A stretch of DNA of 64,000 nucleotides from Clostridium peptidivorans (GTDB taxonomy: Bacteria > Bacillota > Clostridia > Clostridiales > Clostridiaceae). Positions 17,560-26,052 of this stretch are shown here, one piece after another (the first letter of the stretch is position 1; every line of letters begins with the position of its first letter). The stretch spans positions 230,752 to 294,751 of the forward strand of contig NZ_OAOD01000002.1 of NCBI RefSeq assembly GCF_900205925.1. The letters run 5' to 3'. The notes below the pieces were generated by a model. That model did no database searches, was not told the origin of the DNA, and saw nothing but the letters and a program-made list of their open reading frames with translations. The translations under genes and the position numbers were made by a program.

Positions 17560-18303
17560 TTATTCTCTATAAAAATCACCTATTATTTTATTTTCTAAAA
17601 TATTAATTAACCAAACTAAAACTATTGCTACAAGAGATAAGATCACTATTGGAGCAAAGACTCCTGCTCCATCTAATTGAGTCATCATTCTTTTGCTAAA
17701 GTATCCAAGACCCGATTGAGCCCCAAGCCATTCTCCAATTGCAGCACCTATTACACTTAAAGGCACAGCTATTTTTAGCGCAGAAAAAAAGTATGGAAGT
17801 GCATGAGGAATTTTCAACTTAATAAATATGTCCTTTTTACTTGCTCCAAAAGTTAATAAAAGCTCTTCCATTTCCCTTTTGGTGGAGCGTAAACCATCAT
17901 ATGTATTTACAACTATAGGGAAAAAGGTAATAAGTATAGTTACCACAACCTTACTCCAAATACTGTATCCAAACCAAAGTACAAATATTGGTGCTAATGC
18001 TGTTATTGGTATAGTTTGAGTCACTACTAAAATAGGATATATTGCTTCTTCTATTTTTTTATTTAAACTCATAACTATTGCTAAAGCTACTCCTAAAACT
18101 ATTGATATTGAAAGTCCTATGAAGGTAACAAGCAATGTAGCAGGAAGATGTACTAAAAAAAGAGGTTCCCTAAGTTCCCAAATTTTTGCTAAGACCTTAG
18201 TAGGAGATGGGAGTATAAACATTGCGTTTATATATCTTGCAATAATTTCCCAGGTAATAAAAAAGAAAATTCCAACAATTACTGATGATTTATGTTTTCT
18301 CAT
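17560..18303 (-). CDS. thiX: ABC transporter permease, thiamin-precursor type (ThiX-like)
   Basis: A 247-residue BPD-type permease with six membrane segments. The EAA loop (EMEELLLTFGASKKDIFIKLKIPHALPYFF, in part) sits near residue 150. It overlaps the thiZ stop by 4 bp, which fits a coordinated complex of ThiX, ThiZ and the lipoprotein ThiY. Confidence 0.92.
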   Translation of the reverse strand: MRKHKSSVIVGIFFFITWEIIARYINAMFILPSPTKVLAKIWELREPLFLVHLPATLLVTFIGLSISIVLGVALAIVMSLNKKIEEAIYPILVVTQTIPITALAPIFVLWFGYSIWSKVVVTILITFFPIVVNTYDGLRSTKREMEELLLTFGASKKDIFIKLKIPHALPYFFSALKIAVPLSVIGAAIGEWLGAQSGLGYFSKRMMTQLDGAGVFAPIVILSLVAIVLVWLINILENKIIGDFYRE

Positions 18304-19052
18304 AGCTCTACCCTCTGCTTTAATTCATTTATAAGCTCTTCTTTTATCTTAAGTATTTCCCTATTGCTTAAAGCATGTCTATCTCGTGGATAATCAAGAG
18401 GAACTATAACTTCCTTTAACTTTGCAATAGGCTTTTCTGACACAACAAATATCCTATTAGATAAAAATAAAGCCTCTTCTACATCATGAGTTATAAATAA
18501 TATAGTCTTTTTTAAATTAATCCACTGACTTAAAAGCCATTCCTGCATAGAAACTTTGGTTATAGCATCTAATGCGCTAAAGGGCTCATCCAAAAGCATA
18601 ACCTCTGATCCAGTAAGTAGTGTTCTAATAAAAGAAACTCTTTGTCTCATTCCTCCTGATAAATCCCTTGGGTGCTTATCTTTATACTCATTAAGCCCAA
18701 AAACCTTTAAATATTCTTCTGCTTTTTCCTTAGCTTCTTTCAAATTTTTGCCACCTACTTCCAGCGGCAAGGACGCATTTTCTAAAATAGTTCGCCATGG
18801 TATTAATAAATCTCGTTGAGGCATGTACCCTATATATCCATGTAAGTCTTCAATATTATTGCCACCTAATAAAATATCTCCACTAGAAGCTTTCTCAAGT
18901 TTTGAAATCAATCTGAAAATTGTGCTTTTACCACAGCCACTAGGTCCAATTATACTTACAAAGTCTCCTTTATTTATATTAAAACTTAGATCTTCTATAA
19001 GATTTTTTGAATCATTTTCATATTTAAAGTTCACATTAGAAAACTCTAACAT
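18300..19052 (-). CDS. thiZ: ABC transporter ATPase, thiamin-precursor type (ThiZ-like)
   Basis: A nucleotide-binding subunit of about 250 residues: Walker A GPSGCGKST, signature LSGGMRQRV, Walker B VMLLDEPFSALD and the H-loop ITHDVEEA. The ATG at 19052 is 11 bases from AAGGAG. A GTG three codons earlier (19061) is too close to the ribosome site. It follows tenA, which ends at 19058, and precedes thiX. Confidence 0.92.
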   Translation of the reverse strand: MLEFSNVNFKYENDSKNLIEDLSFNINKGDFVSIIGPSGCGKSTIFRLISKLEKASSGDILLGGNNIEDLHGYIGYMPQRDLLIPWRTILENASLPLEVGGKNLKEAKEKAEEYLKVFGLNEYKDKHPRDLSGGMRQRVSFIRTLLTGSEVMLLDEPFSALDAITKVSMQEWLLSQWINLKKTILFITHDVEEALFLSNRIFVVSEKPIAKLKEVIVPLDYPRDRHALSNREILKIKEELINELKQRVEL

Positions 19053-19057
19053 ATAGA

Positions 19058-19717
19058 TCACATCTCCTTGTTATAAGACATGTCCCAAAACATATACTCA
19101 TATTTACTTGTATTTATAAATATTTCCTCTAGCTTTTCAAGCTCTCTTTTTGGTAAGTCCTTTGCAAGATCATCTATTAAATCTATAACCCAGTTAGTTA
19201 ACTTTATATAATCCTCTGAAATATATCCTCTTATCCATTCCCCATAAAATTCGTGGTCTACAGCTCCAGGGATTTTACTTAAATGTTTTCCAATTTCTAA
19301 ATAACTCCACATACAAGATAATAATGATACACTAAGCTCTGCTAAAGTCCCTCTTTGAGATACAGAAAGCATATAGTTAGTATAGGAAATATTAGCAAGT
19401 GAAGCCTTTGTCTGACTAATTTCATCTTGAGTAATTCCAAGCCTTCTCATATAAGATCTATGAATACTCATTTCTTCATTTAATATTCCATTTACCATGC
19501 TAGAAAAGCCCTTCATTATCTCTTCTGTATCAGCCTTCACTATACCTAAAGCATAAATTTTTGCATAATCCAGTAGATAAATATAATCTTGAATCATGTA
19601 AAATTTAAATTTGTCCACATCTAGAGTACCTTGTCCTATTCCGTATACAAAAGGGTGTTCATAATAAGACTTCCAAATATCTTCCACACTCTCATATAAT
19701 TTTTGTGAAAACTTCAT
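19058..19717 (-). CDS. tenA: Thiaminase II / aminopyrimidine aminohydrolase TenA
   Basis: TenA deaminates aminomethyl-pyrimidine from degraded thiamin to give HMP for resynthesis. I start it at the ATG at 19717 behind GGAGGGG, giving 219 residues, the family length. With this start the nucleophile is Cys135 and the pyrimidine-binding Asp is Asp44, the same numbers as in Bacillus. It is the first gene after the TPP riboswitch and is followed directly by its transporter. Confidence 0.95.
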   Translation of the reverse strand: MKFSQKLYESVEDIWKSYYEHPFVYGIGQGTLDVDKFKFYMIQDYIYLLDYAKIYALGIVKADTEEIMKGFSSMVNGILNEEMSIHRSYMRRLGITQDEISQTKASLANISYTNYMLSVSQRGTLAELSVSLLSCMWSYLEIGKHLSKIPGAVDHEFYGEWIRGYISEDYIKLTNWVIDLIDDLAKDLPKRELEKLEEIFINTSKYEYMFWDMSYNKEM

Positions 19718-19807
19718 TTTAACCCCTCCATTAATTATTTTTAGCAGTAATTGTTTTAGTCTTGTAAGACTACTACTTTCTTTTAAGAATATCTTCAAAA
19801 ATAAAAA

Positions 19808-19836
19808 GGTACAAATCTCCGAAAGAGATTTGTACC
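19808..19836 (-). terminator. Riboswitch-controlled terminator upstream of tenA
   Basis: A perfect 12-bp stem (GGTACAAATCTC with its complement) followed in the minus direction by TTTTTATTTTT. It lies between the TPP aptamer and tenA, so it is the expression platform. TPP binding should favour termination. Confidence 0.88.
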
Positions 19837-19862
19837 TATATCCTCAAAATATATGTATATGT

Positions 19863-19955
19863 TAAACCTCTTCCTACGCTGGAATTATCCAGTTCAGGTT
19901 AAAAGGGTCTAAGAATTTCGTTCTTACTCTCAGCCAGCAACACCAGCCCCCCCGG
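19863..19955 (-). ncRNA. TPP riboswitch aptamer
   Basis: On the minus strand the conserved cores are present in order: GGCTGAGAG (pyrimidine-sensing helix), ACCCTTTTAACCTGAACTGG, then ATAATTCCAGCGTAGG-AA (pyrophosphate helix). The GGGGGGG/ACC closing stem is evident. It controls tenA-thiZ-thiX-thiY by transcription termination. Confidence 0.96.
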
Positions 19956-19969
19956 GATTTTTATATAAA

Positions 19970-20457
19970 CTTGTTTTATTTGATAATATGTATAATCTTT
20001 GAAAACTAATATTACATAAACCATTTTTTACTTTAATCTTACAAAGTCATATTACCATACTCTCTTAAAAATGCCAAGGCTTTTTTAAAAGAGTAGTATA
20101 TAGACGCACTCATAGATTTCTTAAATCATACAAAAATAAGAGATGACTACCATCATCTCTTATCCTATATAATAATTTTATTATAATCAAAGAAAGTATC
20201 CAAAATACCGCTGCCCTAATTTTGACACCTATCTCTGCGATAGGTGGGTGTCCTCACAGATGCTTTATAGACCTTGCCATTTTTATTGGACTTATGAGTC
20301 AGTTCACATCTAAATATTGAACTCCCTTTTAAGTAATGTAGGTTCAAAATAAGAGCTTCACAAATATTTCAGAAATAAGGAATTAACCTTACGACACAAT
20401 TATATCAAATATAAATTAAATTGCAATAGGGAATTTACTCTAGTTTTATTTAATTTC
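19970..20457. other. 488-bp gap: candidate untranslated RNA with internal palindromes
   Basis: I see no protein gene here. The gap holds a hairpin at 20136-20163 (ATAAGAGATGA with its complement) followed on the minus strand by TATTTTTG, a good terminator. No gene ends just before it. About 60 bp upstream on that strand lies the structured motif GACACCTATC / GATAGGTGGGTGTC (20219-20253 region). The pattern fits a small minus-strand RNA of about 200 bases. I do not match it to a known family. Confidence 0.35.
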
Positions 20458-20976
20458 TTAAAACTTTTCTCTATGAATCTTTTCATATTTTGAATCTTCT
20501 TCTGTATAAGGTTTTTTCTCCTCATCTTTATATCCTATAGAAATCATGCATTCTACTGAATAATTTTCAGGTATTTCTAAAAGCTCTTTTATATAATTTT
20601 CAGCACTTTTACTTTCATCATGCATTCTACCTCTTATTTGTATCCAGCAAGAACCAAGTCCTAAATGTTCTGCTTCCAGCTGAATTATTGTTGCAGCAAT
20701 TGATGCATCCTCTACCCATATATCTGTTTTAGTACTATCAGCAGCAACTACAATAGCAAGAGGTGATTCTGCTAAAAAACTGCTTCCATGTTGTTTTGAT
20801 TTAGCAAGTTTTTTAATAGTTTCATTATCTTCTACCACAATAAATTCCCAAGGTGTCATTGTTTTTCCGGATGGCGATAGTAATGCAGCTTTTATTAAAC
20901 TATCTACCTTCTCTTTTGGAACTTTCATATCCTTGTACTTTCTTATACTTCTTCTTTTCATTAATAAATCAATCAT
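20458..20976 (-). CDS. Nitroreductase family protein
   Basis: A 172-residue FMN-dependent oxidoreductase. It has the N-terminal signature LMKRRSIRKYKD (phosphate-binding Arg pair), SPSGKTMTPWEFIVVED, and GLGSCWIQIRGR, followed by MISIGYKDEEKKP near the end. The start is the ATG at 20976, because GGAGGGG lies just upstream and the first in-frame ATG falls inside that site. Substrate cannot be predicted; it may reduce nitro compounds or quinones. Confidence 0.9.
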   Translation of the reverse strand: MIDLLMKRRSIRKYKDMKVPKEKVDSLIKAALLSPSGKTMTPWEFIVVEDNETIKKLAKSKQHGSSFLAESPLAIVVAADSTKTDIWVEDASIAATIIQLEAEHLGLGSCWIQIRGRMHDESKSAENYIKELLEIPENYSVECMISIGYKDEEKKPYTEEDSKYEKIHREKF

Positions 20977-21014
20977 CTTATGCCCCTCCACTCTATTTAA
21001 AAAATTTTAAATTA

Positions 21015-21599
21015 TTATTTTCTTGCCTTATTAAGTGCTAATACAATTGGCACTACACCTAAAATGGATAATGTTGCAGTGCTAAATCCGTTTAATACCA
21101 AAACCAAAAGTGATTTACTAGCTGCAGCAGTGGAAATATGCAAAGCATCTGCATAAGCATGTAAATGCAGAGCGTAAATCATGCCTACTACTCCCAATGT
21201 ATTTGTAAAAGAACCTACAGCTGTTGATATAGCAAGCCTAATTTTATTGTTTTTTAAATTAATATATTTATACGCTATGTATGGTGTTATTCCTATCAAA
21301 ATTCTTGGCAAAACTGCCACTAATGGGTTTATAAATATAAAAGAAACCGGTGATGGTGTATTAATTGCTTGGAATATACTAAATAATCCAAAAAGTAATC
21401 CTAGCAATGCTCCAATTACAGGTCCTTCTATAATCGATCCTATTATAACAGGTAAATGCATTATAGTTAGCTTAAATGGTGGTACTGGTATAAATCCAAT
21501 CCCCGTAGCTCCTAAAACTATGGTAATTGCAAATAGCATTCCTACTACTGCAATTTGCCTTGTTGTGAATTTTCCCTTTGTTGTCATTTTTTGTTCCAT
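21015..21599 (-). CDS. ECF transporter S component
   Basis: A 194-residue integral membrane protein with six helices that captures a vitamin for an energy-coupling-factor transporter. Its ATPase and T subunits lie elsewhere. TRQIAVVGMLFAITIVLG and the following GFIPVPPFKLTIMHLPVIIGSI resemble PanT-like (pantothenate) S components. Specificity is not proven. No vitamin riboswitch is recognised upstream, so regulation gives no clue. Confidence 0.85.
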   Translation of the reverse strand: MEQKMTTKGKFTTRQIAVVGMLFAITIVLGATGIGFIPVPPFKLTIMHLPVIIGSIIEGPVIGALLGLLFGLFSIFQAINTPSPVSFIFINPLVAVLPRILIGITPYIAYKYINLKNNKIRLAISTAVGSFTNTLGVVGMIYALHLHAYADALHISTAAASKSLLVLVLNGFSTATLSILGVVPIVLALNKARK

Positions 21600-21906
21600 G
21601 GTGATCCTCCATTCTCATTCCACCTTCCGTGGATATAAGTTGTTTAATTAAATTATAGATTGAGATTTGATAATTTATAGAGTTTAGCTTCATAAGTATG
21701 CCAACCATTTATATTTTATATCATAATTACTTCAATTTAAATTTACATAGCTATCGAAAAAAGGCTATTACTTCCAATCAAACTCGATTATCTTCTCCTA
21801 CCTTGTATTAGCATTTATTTTTTTATTCATTTCTATAATGCTACAGGTACCTACTAATGCTTCTTTGCATAATATGTATTGTAATTATTAAAAAGGTGGA
21901 ATACAT
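21600..21906. other. Divergent intergenic region before the spore transglutaminase pair
   Basis: A 307-bp AT-rich gap with a GGAGG ribosome site for the ECF gene and AGGTGG for the plus-strand gene. A short CCAC/GTGG hairpin lies just upstream of the ECF gene. No larger conserved structure is seen. Confidence 0.4.
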
Positions 21907-22656
21907 GTGTTTAGAGAAACTTTAACTTCTAAGTCCCTGTTAAATAATATAAACCTTAATGACACTCCTGAAAAATTAATTAAAAATTTTTATGAATTGA
22001 CTAAGTATGTTGGACTTGATAAAGATTGTGATAAAACTTTTGATAAGATTGCAGCTATTTTAATATGCAATTATAAGGATAAAAGCATTTTACCTGCTGT
22101 GGCAAATGCTATTTTTTTACGTCATAGAAAGGGGCTCTTTACTCATAATTTAATTTGGGCATTTTTTGAAGCGCGAGAGCCCTCTAGTTTAAATCTTATT
22201 GGTAGTAAACTTCAATCATCAAACTTAAAAGATATTGAACTGGCAGAAGAGCTCTTATCATTTATACCTGGAATAAATGGTTACAGAAATACAACTAATC
22301 TTAATAAATATCTACATTTCACCAATTGGCTAGAAGACAATGAATTATTTTTAAAATATACTGGGGAAAGTTTTCAACTTACAACTAATCCCTGTCCTTA
22401 CACTATAATTTATCCTGCTAAATATATTTGCAAAAGAGTATCAGTGGATACAGGGAAGCCTATAACCTCCTTAACAAAGTATGAATTTAATCTTTTAGAT
22501 GAATTTAATAAATTAAATAATGATTTTCAAAAACTTCTTTCAAACTTTTCATATGCTGTGTATCGTCAAAACTTGTACTTTTGGAACACTTGGATTCACT
22601 CCCCAATTAAATCTCAAATAAGAAGTGCTAGAATGGGAGGAATTTATTATGATTAA
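21907..22656 (+). CDS. Unknown protein coupled to spore transglutaminase
   Basis: A 249-residue soluble protein that I do not recognise. It is mostly helical, with ILPAVANAIFLRHRKGLFTHNLIWAFFEAREP near 65-95 and cysteines at a TNPCPYTIIYPAKYIC segment near 160-175. It starts with GTG behind AGGTGG and overlaps the tgl start by 8 bp. The tight coupling suggests it is a partner or substrate in spore-coat cross-linking. No signal peptide. Confidence 0.65.
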   Translation: MFRETLTSKSLLNNINLNDTPEKLIKNFYELTKYVGLDKDCDKTFDKIAAILICNYKDKSILPAVANAIFLRHRKGLFTHNLIWAFFEAREPSSLNLIGSKLQSSNLKDIELAEELLSFIPGINGYRNTTNLNKYLHFTNWLEDNELFLKYTGESFQLTTNPCPYTIIYPAKYICKRVSVDTGKPITSLTKYEFNLLDEFNKLNNDFQKLLSNFSYAVYRQNLYFWNTWIHSPIKSQIRSARMGGIYYD

Positions 22657-23449
22657 AATTTCTGGAAACAAACTTGATACAAAAGATATTATGCAAAAGT
22701 ACTCATCAAATAGTATAGCAACTAAAATTATTAGCATACTTGACTCAAGCAGCACTGAATACGAATATGAATCATTAAAGGAGCTAGAATTTGAAATAAA
22801 TCTTAGACTTAACATTATAAAAGCTGCCATAGAACTTTACAGAAGTGGTTTGTCCTTTGAAACCTTTGAAAATGCTAAGGCTAACGAGAAATACTGGGAA
22901 CTCACCCCAGAAGGAGGCTTTTTATTAAAAGATGGAGTAAAAGCTTCTGATGCAATTAAAGATATTTATGAAAATGGATCTCAATATGCTACTGAATGTG
23001 CTACAGCTATGGTAATTTTATATTATAAGGCACTTTTAAACATATATCCTGAAGAACTGTTTAATAAAGTTTTTCCTAAAATTCACTTGATGAATTGGCA
23101 CTATATTAATAGAGAACTTCGTCATATTGGTTACGTTGAAAAATATCCTGACTATTTACCTGGTGATCGTAGATATTTCAAAAATCCAGATGTGAATCCT
23201 GAAACTCCTGAATGGCAAGGTGAAAATGTAATTGACTTAGGTAATGGTACCTATTATGGTCATGGCATAGGTATAGGAGATGCTAATGATATTATAAATG
23301 CACTAAATGAAAATAGAAAAGAAGGCTCAACAACCTCTGCTTATTTTATGGATGTGGCCGCTCGCCCTAACTTTAAGCTATTATTTAGAATATATGATAA
23401 CTTCATCTCTCAAAGTCAAGCTAGAAGATTTAACAGACTCTACTTATAA
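22649..23449 (+). CDS. tgl: Protein-glutamine gamma-glutamyltransferase (spore coat transglutaminase)
   Basis: Tgl forms epsilon-(gamma-glutamyl)lysine cross-links between spore-coat proteins. The 266-residue protein carries the catalytic cysteine in the NGSQYATECATAMVI motif and the family stretch HLMNWHYINRELRHIGYVEKYPDYLPGDR, in part. The start is the ATG at 22649 after GGGAGG. A candidate terminator is not evident downstream before the next gene's ribosome site. Confidence 0.92.
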   Translation: MIKISGNKLDTKDIMQKYSSNSIATKIISILDSSSTEYEYESLKELEFEINLRLNIIKAAIELYRSGLSFETFENAKANEKYWELTPEGGFLLKDGVKASDAIKDIYENGSQYATECATAMVILYYKALLNIYPEELFNKVFPKIHLMNWHYINRELRHIGYVEKYPDYLPGDRRYFKNPDVNPETPEWQGENVIDLGNGTYYGHGIGIGDANDIINALNENRKEGSTTSAYFMDVAARPNFKLLFRIYDNFISQSQARRFNRLYL

Positions 23450-23545
23450 TAGATTATTTTAAAAATATTTATGTCCTCCTTAGAATATATATATTTTATA
23501 AAGAAAAATTTCAGTATTAACTATTAGCCAAAAGGAGGGCTTTAT

Positions 23546-24280
23546 ATTATAACTATCTTAACCATCTTATTACTGGGCTTATTAATATTAACAACTAATT
23601 TTTTAGAAGGACTTACAGGTTTTGGTTCCACGGTGCTTGCTATGCCTTTTGCCATAATGTTAGTTGGAATAAATATAGCAAAACCCGTTCTTACAATTGT
23701 AGGTTTACTTCTTTCATTTTATGTTGTCATAATCTCTTATAAAGATATTTTATGGGATCACTATTTTAGAATTGCAGTTTTCGTAGTTTTAGGTCTTCCA
23801 GTTGGTATGTGGCTATTTAACAAATTACCTGAAAGCACACTAAAAAAGATACTTGGAGCATTTATGATTGTAGTTTCAATAAGAGGATTATTTATAACTT
23901 ATAAAGGAAGTAAACATGTTAAGTCTATAAATAGTTCTATATTAAATATATTTTTATTTTTAGGTGGATGCATACATGGTGCCTTTTCCTCTGGAGGGCC
24001 CTTTGTCATACTTTATGCTTCAGAAAAACTCCCAAATAAAATTAACTTTAGAGCAACTCTCTCTATGATTTGGCTTACATTAAACAGCATTATAGTATTA
24101 CAAAGTACTCTAAGTCACAGGATTAATCCCGATGTTTTAAAACTCTCCTTTTACACTTTACCCTTCTTAGCAGTAGGTGCAGTCCTTGGGAACTTGGCTC
24201 ACCACAAGATTAAAGATGGAGCTTTTACGAAGATAGTTTATGTAGTCTTATTTATTTCAGCATTATTTATGTTCAAGTAA
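23546..24280 (+). CDS. TSUP/TauE-SafE family permease with a probable ATT start codon
   Basis: A membrane protein of about 245 residues with seven to eight segments. The family signature NFLEGLTGFGSTVLAMPFAI is near the N-terminus and GGCIHGAFSSGGPFVILYASEKLP in the middle. TSUP proteins export sulfite, sulfoacetate or similar anions. The first ATG (23633) would delete the signature and first helix. The frame is closed by a TAG at 23525. The only start candidate at the right distance (8 bases) from the GGAGG at 23533-23538 is ATT at 23546. Confidence 0.82.
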   Translation: MITILTILLLGLLILTTNFLEGLTGFGSTVLAMPFAIMLVGINIAKPVLTIVGLLLSFYVVIISYKDILWDHYFRIAVFVVLGLPVGMWLFNKLPESTLKKILGAFMIVVSIRGLFITYKGSKHVKSINSSILNIFLFLGGCIHGAFSSGGPFVILYASEKLPNKINFRATLSMIWLTLNSIIVLQSTLSHRINPDVLKLSFYTLPFLAVGAVLGNLAHHKIKDGAFTKIVYVVLFISALFMFK

Positions 24281-24288
24281 AAGGAAAT

Positions 24289-24532
24289 TACGACATTTTA
24301 AATGTTGAACCTATTGTATGAGATTTGCATTGTAGAAGGCTTTGAACAAGCATTAGAAGTTCTTTATTTCTGAATTTAAAGCATCGTTAAGAATTTTCTA
24401 CTGTCTGAGCGACAGCGAGTTTAGAAAATTTAGGTGATTTAGATTCAGAAATATTAGAACTTCTTTACGCAGTGAACGCTTTCCTAAATGCGAATCTCAT
24501 ACGGTAGGTTAAACATTACTTTAAAATGTCGT
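24289..24532. repeat. Palindromic repeat, solo arm (copy A, 244 bp)
   Basis: One long imperfect hairpin spanning the gap between the converging TSUP permease (+) and alcohol dehydrogenase (-). The ends are TACGACATTTTAAA and its complement. Inner stem segments include GTATGAGATTTGCAT/ATGCGAATCTCATAC, TTCTGAATTTAAA with a near complement, AATTTTCTA/TAGAAAATT, and the tip CTGTCTGAGCGACAG. It corresponds to a single right-hand arm of the full elements and has the same 244-bp length as the left arm of copy B. It ends 8 bp from the dehydrogenase stop codon. Confidence 0.85.
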
Positions 24533-24539
24533 ACTTTTT

Positions 24540-25721
24540 CTATAGGCAGTTTTCGTAAATTTTTACTACTTCTTCATAGGATAACTTATATGGATCTACT
24601 GTAAATAAGCCTCCCATTGTTTCCATTGCATTTTTAGCAAGCTTTGGAGCTTCTTCTTTTTTAATTCCAAAGTCAGATAACTTTAAATCTTCCATGCCTA
24701 TGTTTTTAATTAATTTTTTCAATGCTGTTATAAATGCCTGTGCCCTTTCTTCATCAGTATTTCCTTCTACTTTTTCTCCCATGGCATCTGCAAGTGCTAT
24801 AAATCTATTTGGGCACTTTGATGCCATGTAACTAAAGTATGAAACAGATAGACAAATTAAACCTGCTCCATGAGGCAGTTCTGGGTGATATGCACTTAAT
24901 GCATGCTCCATTGAATGATGAGAAATACATGAAGATAAAGATTCCACTATTCCTGCTGCAGTATTTGCCCATGCAACTTCGGTGCGCGCTTCTATGTCAT
25001 TGCCATCCTTTACAGCTATAGGTAAACTCTTAGTTATAAGTTTTACTGCTTCTAATGCATGTGAATCACTTGCTGGCTGATTAACGGATGCAAGATATCC
25101 TTCTGCTGCATGAAAGAAAGCGTCCATACCTTGATAAGCAGTAAACTTAGGAGGTACACTTACCATAAGCTCAGGGTCTACTATTGATAAAGTTGGAAAA
25201 GTAGATTTACATCCAAAACCTATCTTTTCATTTGTATCAGTTTTTGTAATTACTGTCCATGGGTCAGCTTCTGTTCCAGTACCTGCCGTTGTAGTAATTG
25301 CAACAATTGGAAGTGCATTATTTTTTACTTTTTCCCCTTTCCCACTTCCTCCTGATATATAATCCCAGTATTCACCTTCGTTGGTTGCCATAAGTGCTAT
25401 GCTCTTTGAAGAGTCAATAGTACTTCCTCCACCAAGTCCAATTATAAAGTCACATTTATTTTTCTTTGCAACCTTAGCTCCTTCCTCAACATGCTCAACT
25501 ATAGGATTAGGCAATATTTTATCAAACACTATGGCTTCAACACCATTTTCTTTTAAGTAATCAATTACTCTATCTAAATAACCATATTTTTTAACAGAAG
25601 TTCCTGCACTTATAACAAGTAACGCCTTTTTACCAGGCAAACTTACCTTTGCAAGCTGCTTTAAAGTTCCTGCCCCAAATATAACTTCTGTAGGCATATA
25701 ATAACTAAATCTTTTTTTCAT
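24540..25721 (-). CDS. Iron-containing (type III) alcohol dehydrogenase
   Basis: A 393-residue NAD(P)-dependent dehydrogenase. The N-terminal Rossmann domain has IGLGGGSTIDSSKSIAL (residues 95-112). The metal site includes DAFFHAAEGYL, SHHSMEHALSAYHPELPHGAGL with several histidines, and an Asp in the earlier SIVDPEL region. The ATG at 25721 is preceded by GGGAG at 8-base spacing. The substrate is unknown; butanol/ethanol-type activity is typical in clostridia. Confidence 0.92.
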   Translation of the reverse strand: MKKRFSYYMPTEVIFGAGTLKQLAKVSLPGKKALLVISAGTSVKKYGYLDRVIDYLKENGVEAIVFDKILPNPIVEHVEEGAKVAKKNKCDFIIGLGGGSTIDSSKSIALMATNEGEYWDYISGGSGKGEKVKNNALPIVAITTTAGTGTEADPWTVITKTDTNEKIGFGCKSTFPTLSIVDPELMVSVPPKFTAYQGMDAFFHAAEGYLASVNQPASDSHALEAVKLITKSLPIAVKDGNDIEARTEVAWANTAAGIVESLSSCISHHSMEHALSAYHPELPHGAGLICLSVSYFSYMASKCPNRFIALADAMGEKVEGNTDEERAQAFITALKKLIKNIGMEDLKLSDFGIKKEEAPKLAKNAMETMGGLFTVDPYKLSYEEVVKIYENCL

Positions 25722-25827
25722 ATTTAACACTCCCTTACAATAATTAACAATTACACTTCTTAGTATAGCTATTTAAATAAAACTATTCAATATATAATTT
25801 TTAAACAATTTATCAACTTTTAAAGAA

Positions 25828-25891
25828 AATCTCCCAGTGAATTGAGTTGTGCTGATTTACAGGGAAATTATAAACTTCTATAAATCGTGCA
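25828..25891 (+). promoter_or_regulatory. Two-hairpin leader element, copy 2 (upstream of asdA)
   Basis: It shares 37 of 42 bases with the leader at 3647-3688 and has the same predicted hairpin (GATTTA/TAAATC closing an inner GAA...TTC). An upstream CTC...GAG pairing corresponds to the palindrome of copy 1. It ends about 160 bases before the decarboxylase ATG. The rest of the 25722-26052 divergent gap holds promoters and an ATTGGAGATT fragment but no gene. Confidence 0.5.
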
Positions 25892-26052
25892 AGTATGAAA
25901 TAAGTATAACTTCTTATAATATAGATAATCATAATTATAGTATCTAATCGCTATATACTTTATTTAAGATTTTAATTAAATAAGCTCTAAAGATTGGAGA
26001 TTAAATATAAATCAAATTCCATAAAAATTATCAAAAGGAGGTCTCAAGGTTT

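Noticed and set aside
23960..24540. Simple terminator between the TSUP permease and alcohol dehydrogenase
   Set aside because: The gap is filled by the 244-bp repeat arm, much longer than a terminator and homologous to the other copies.
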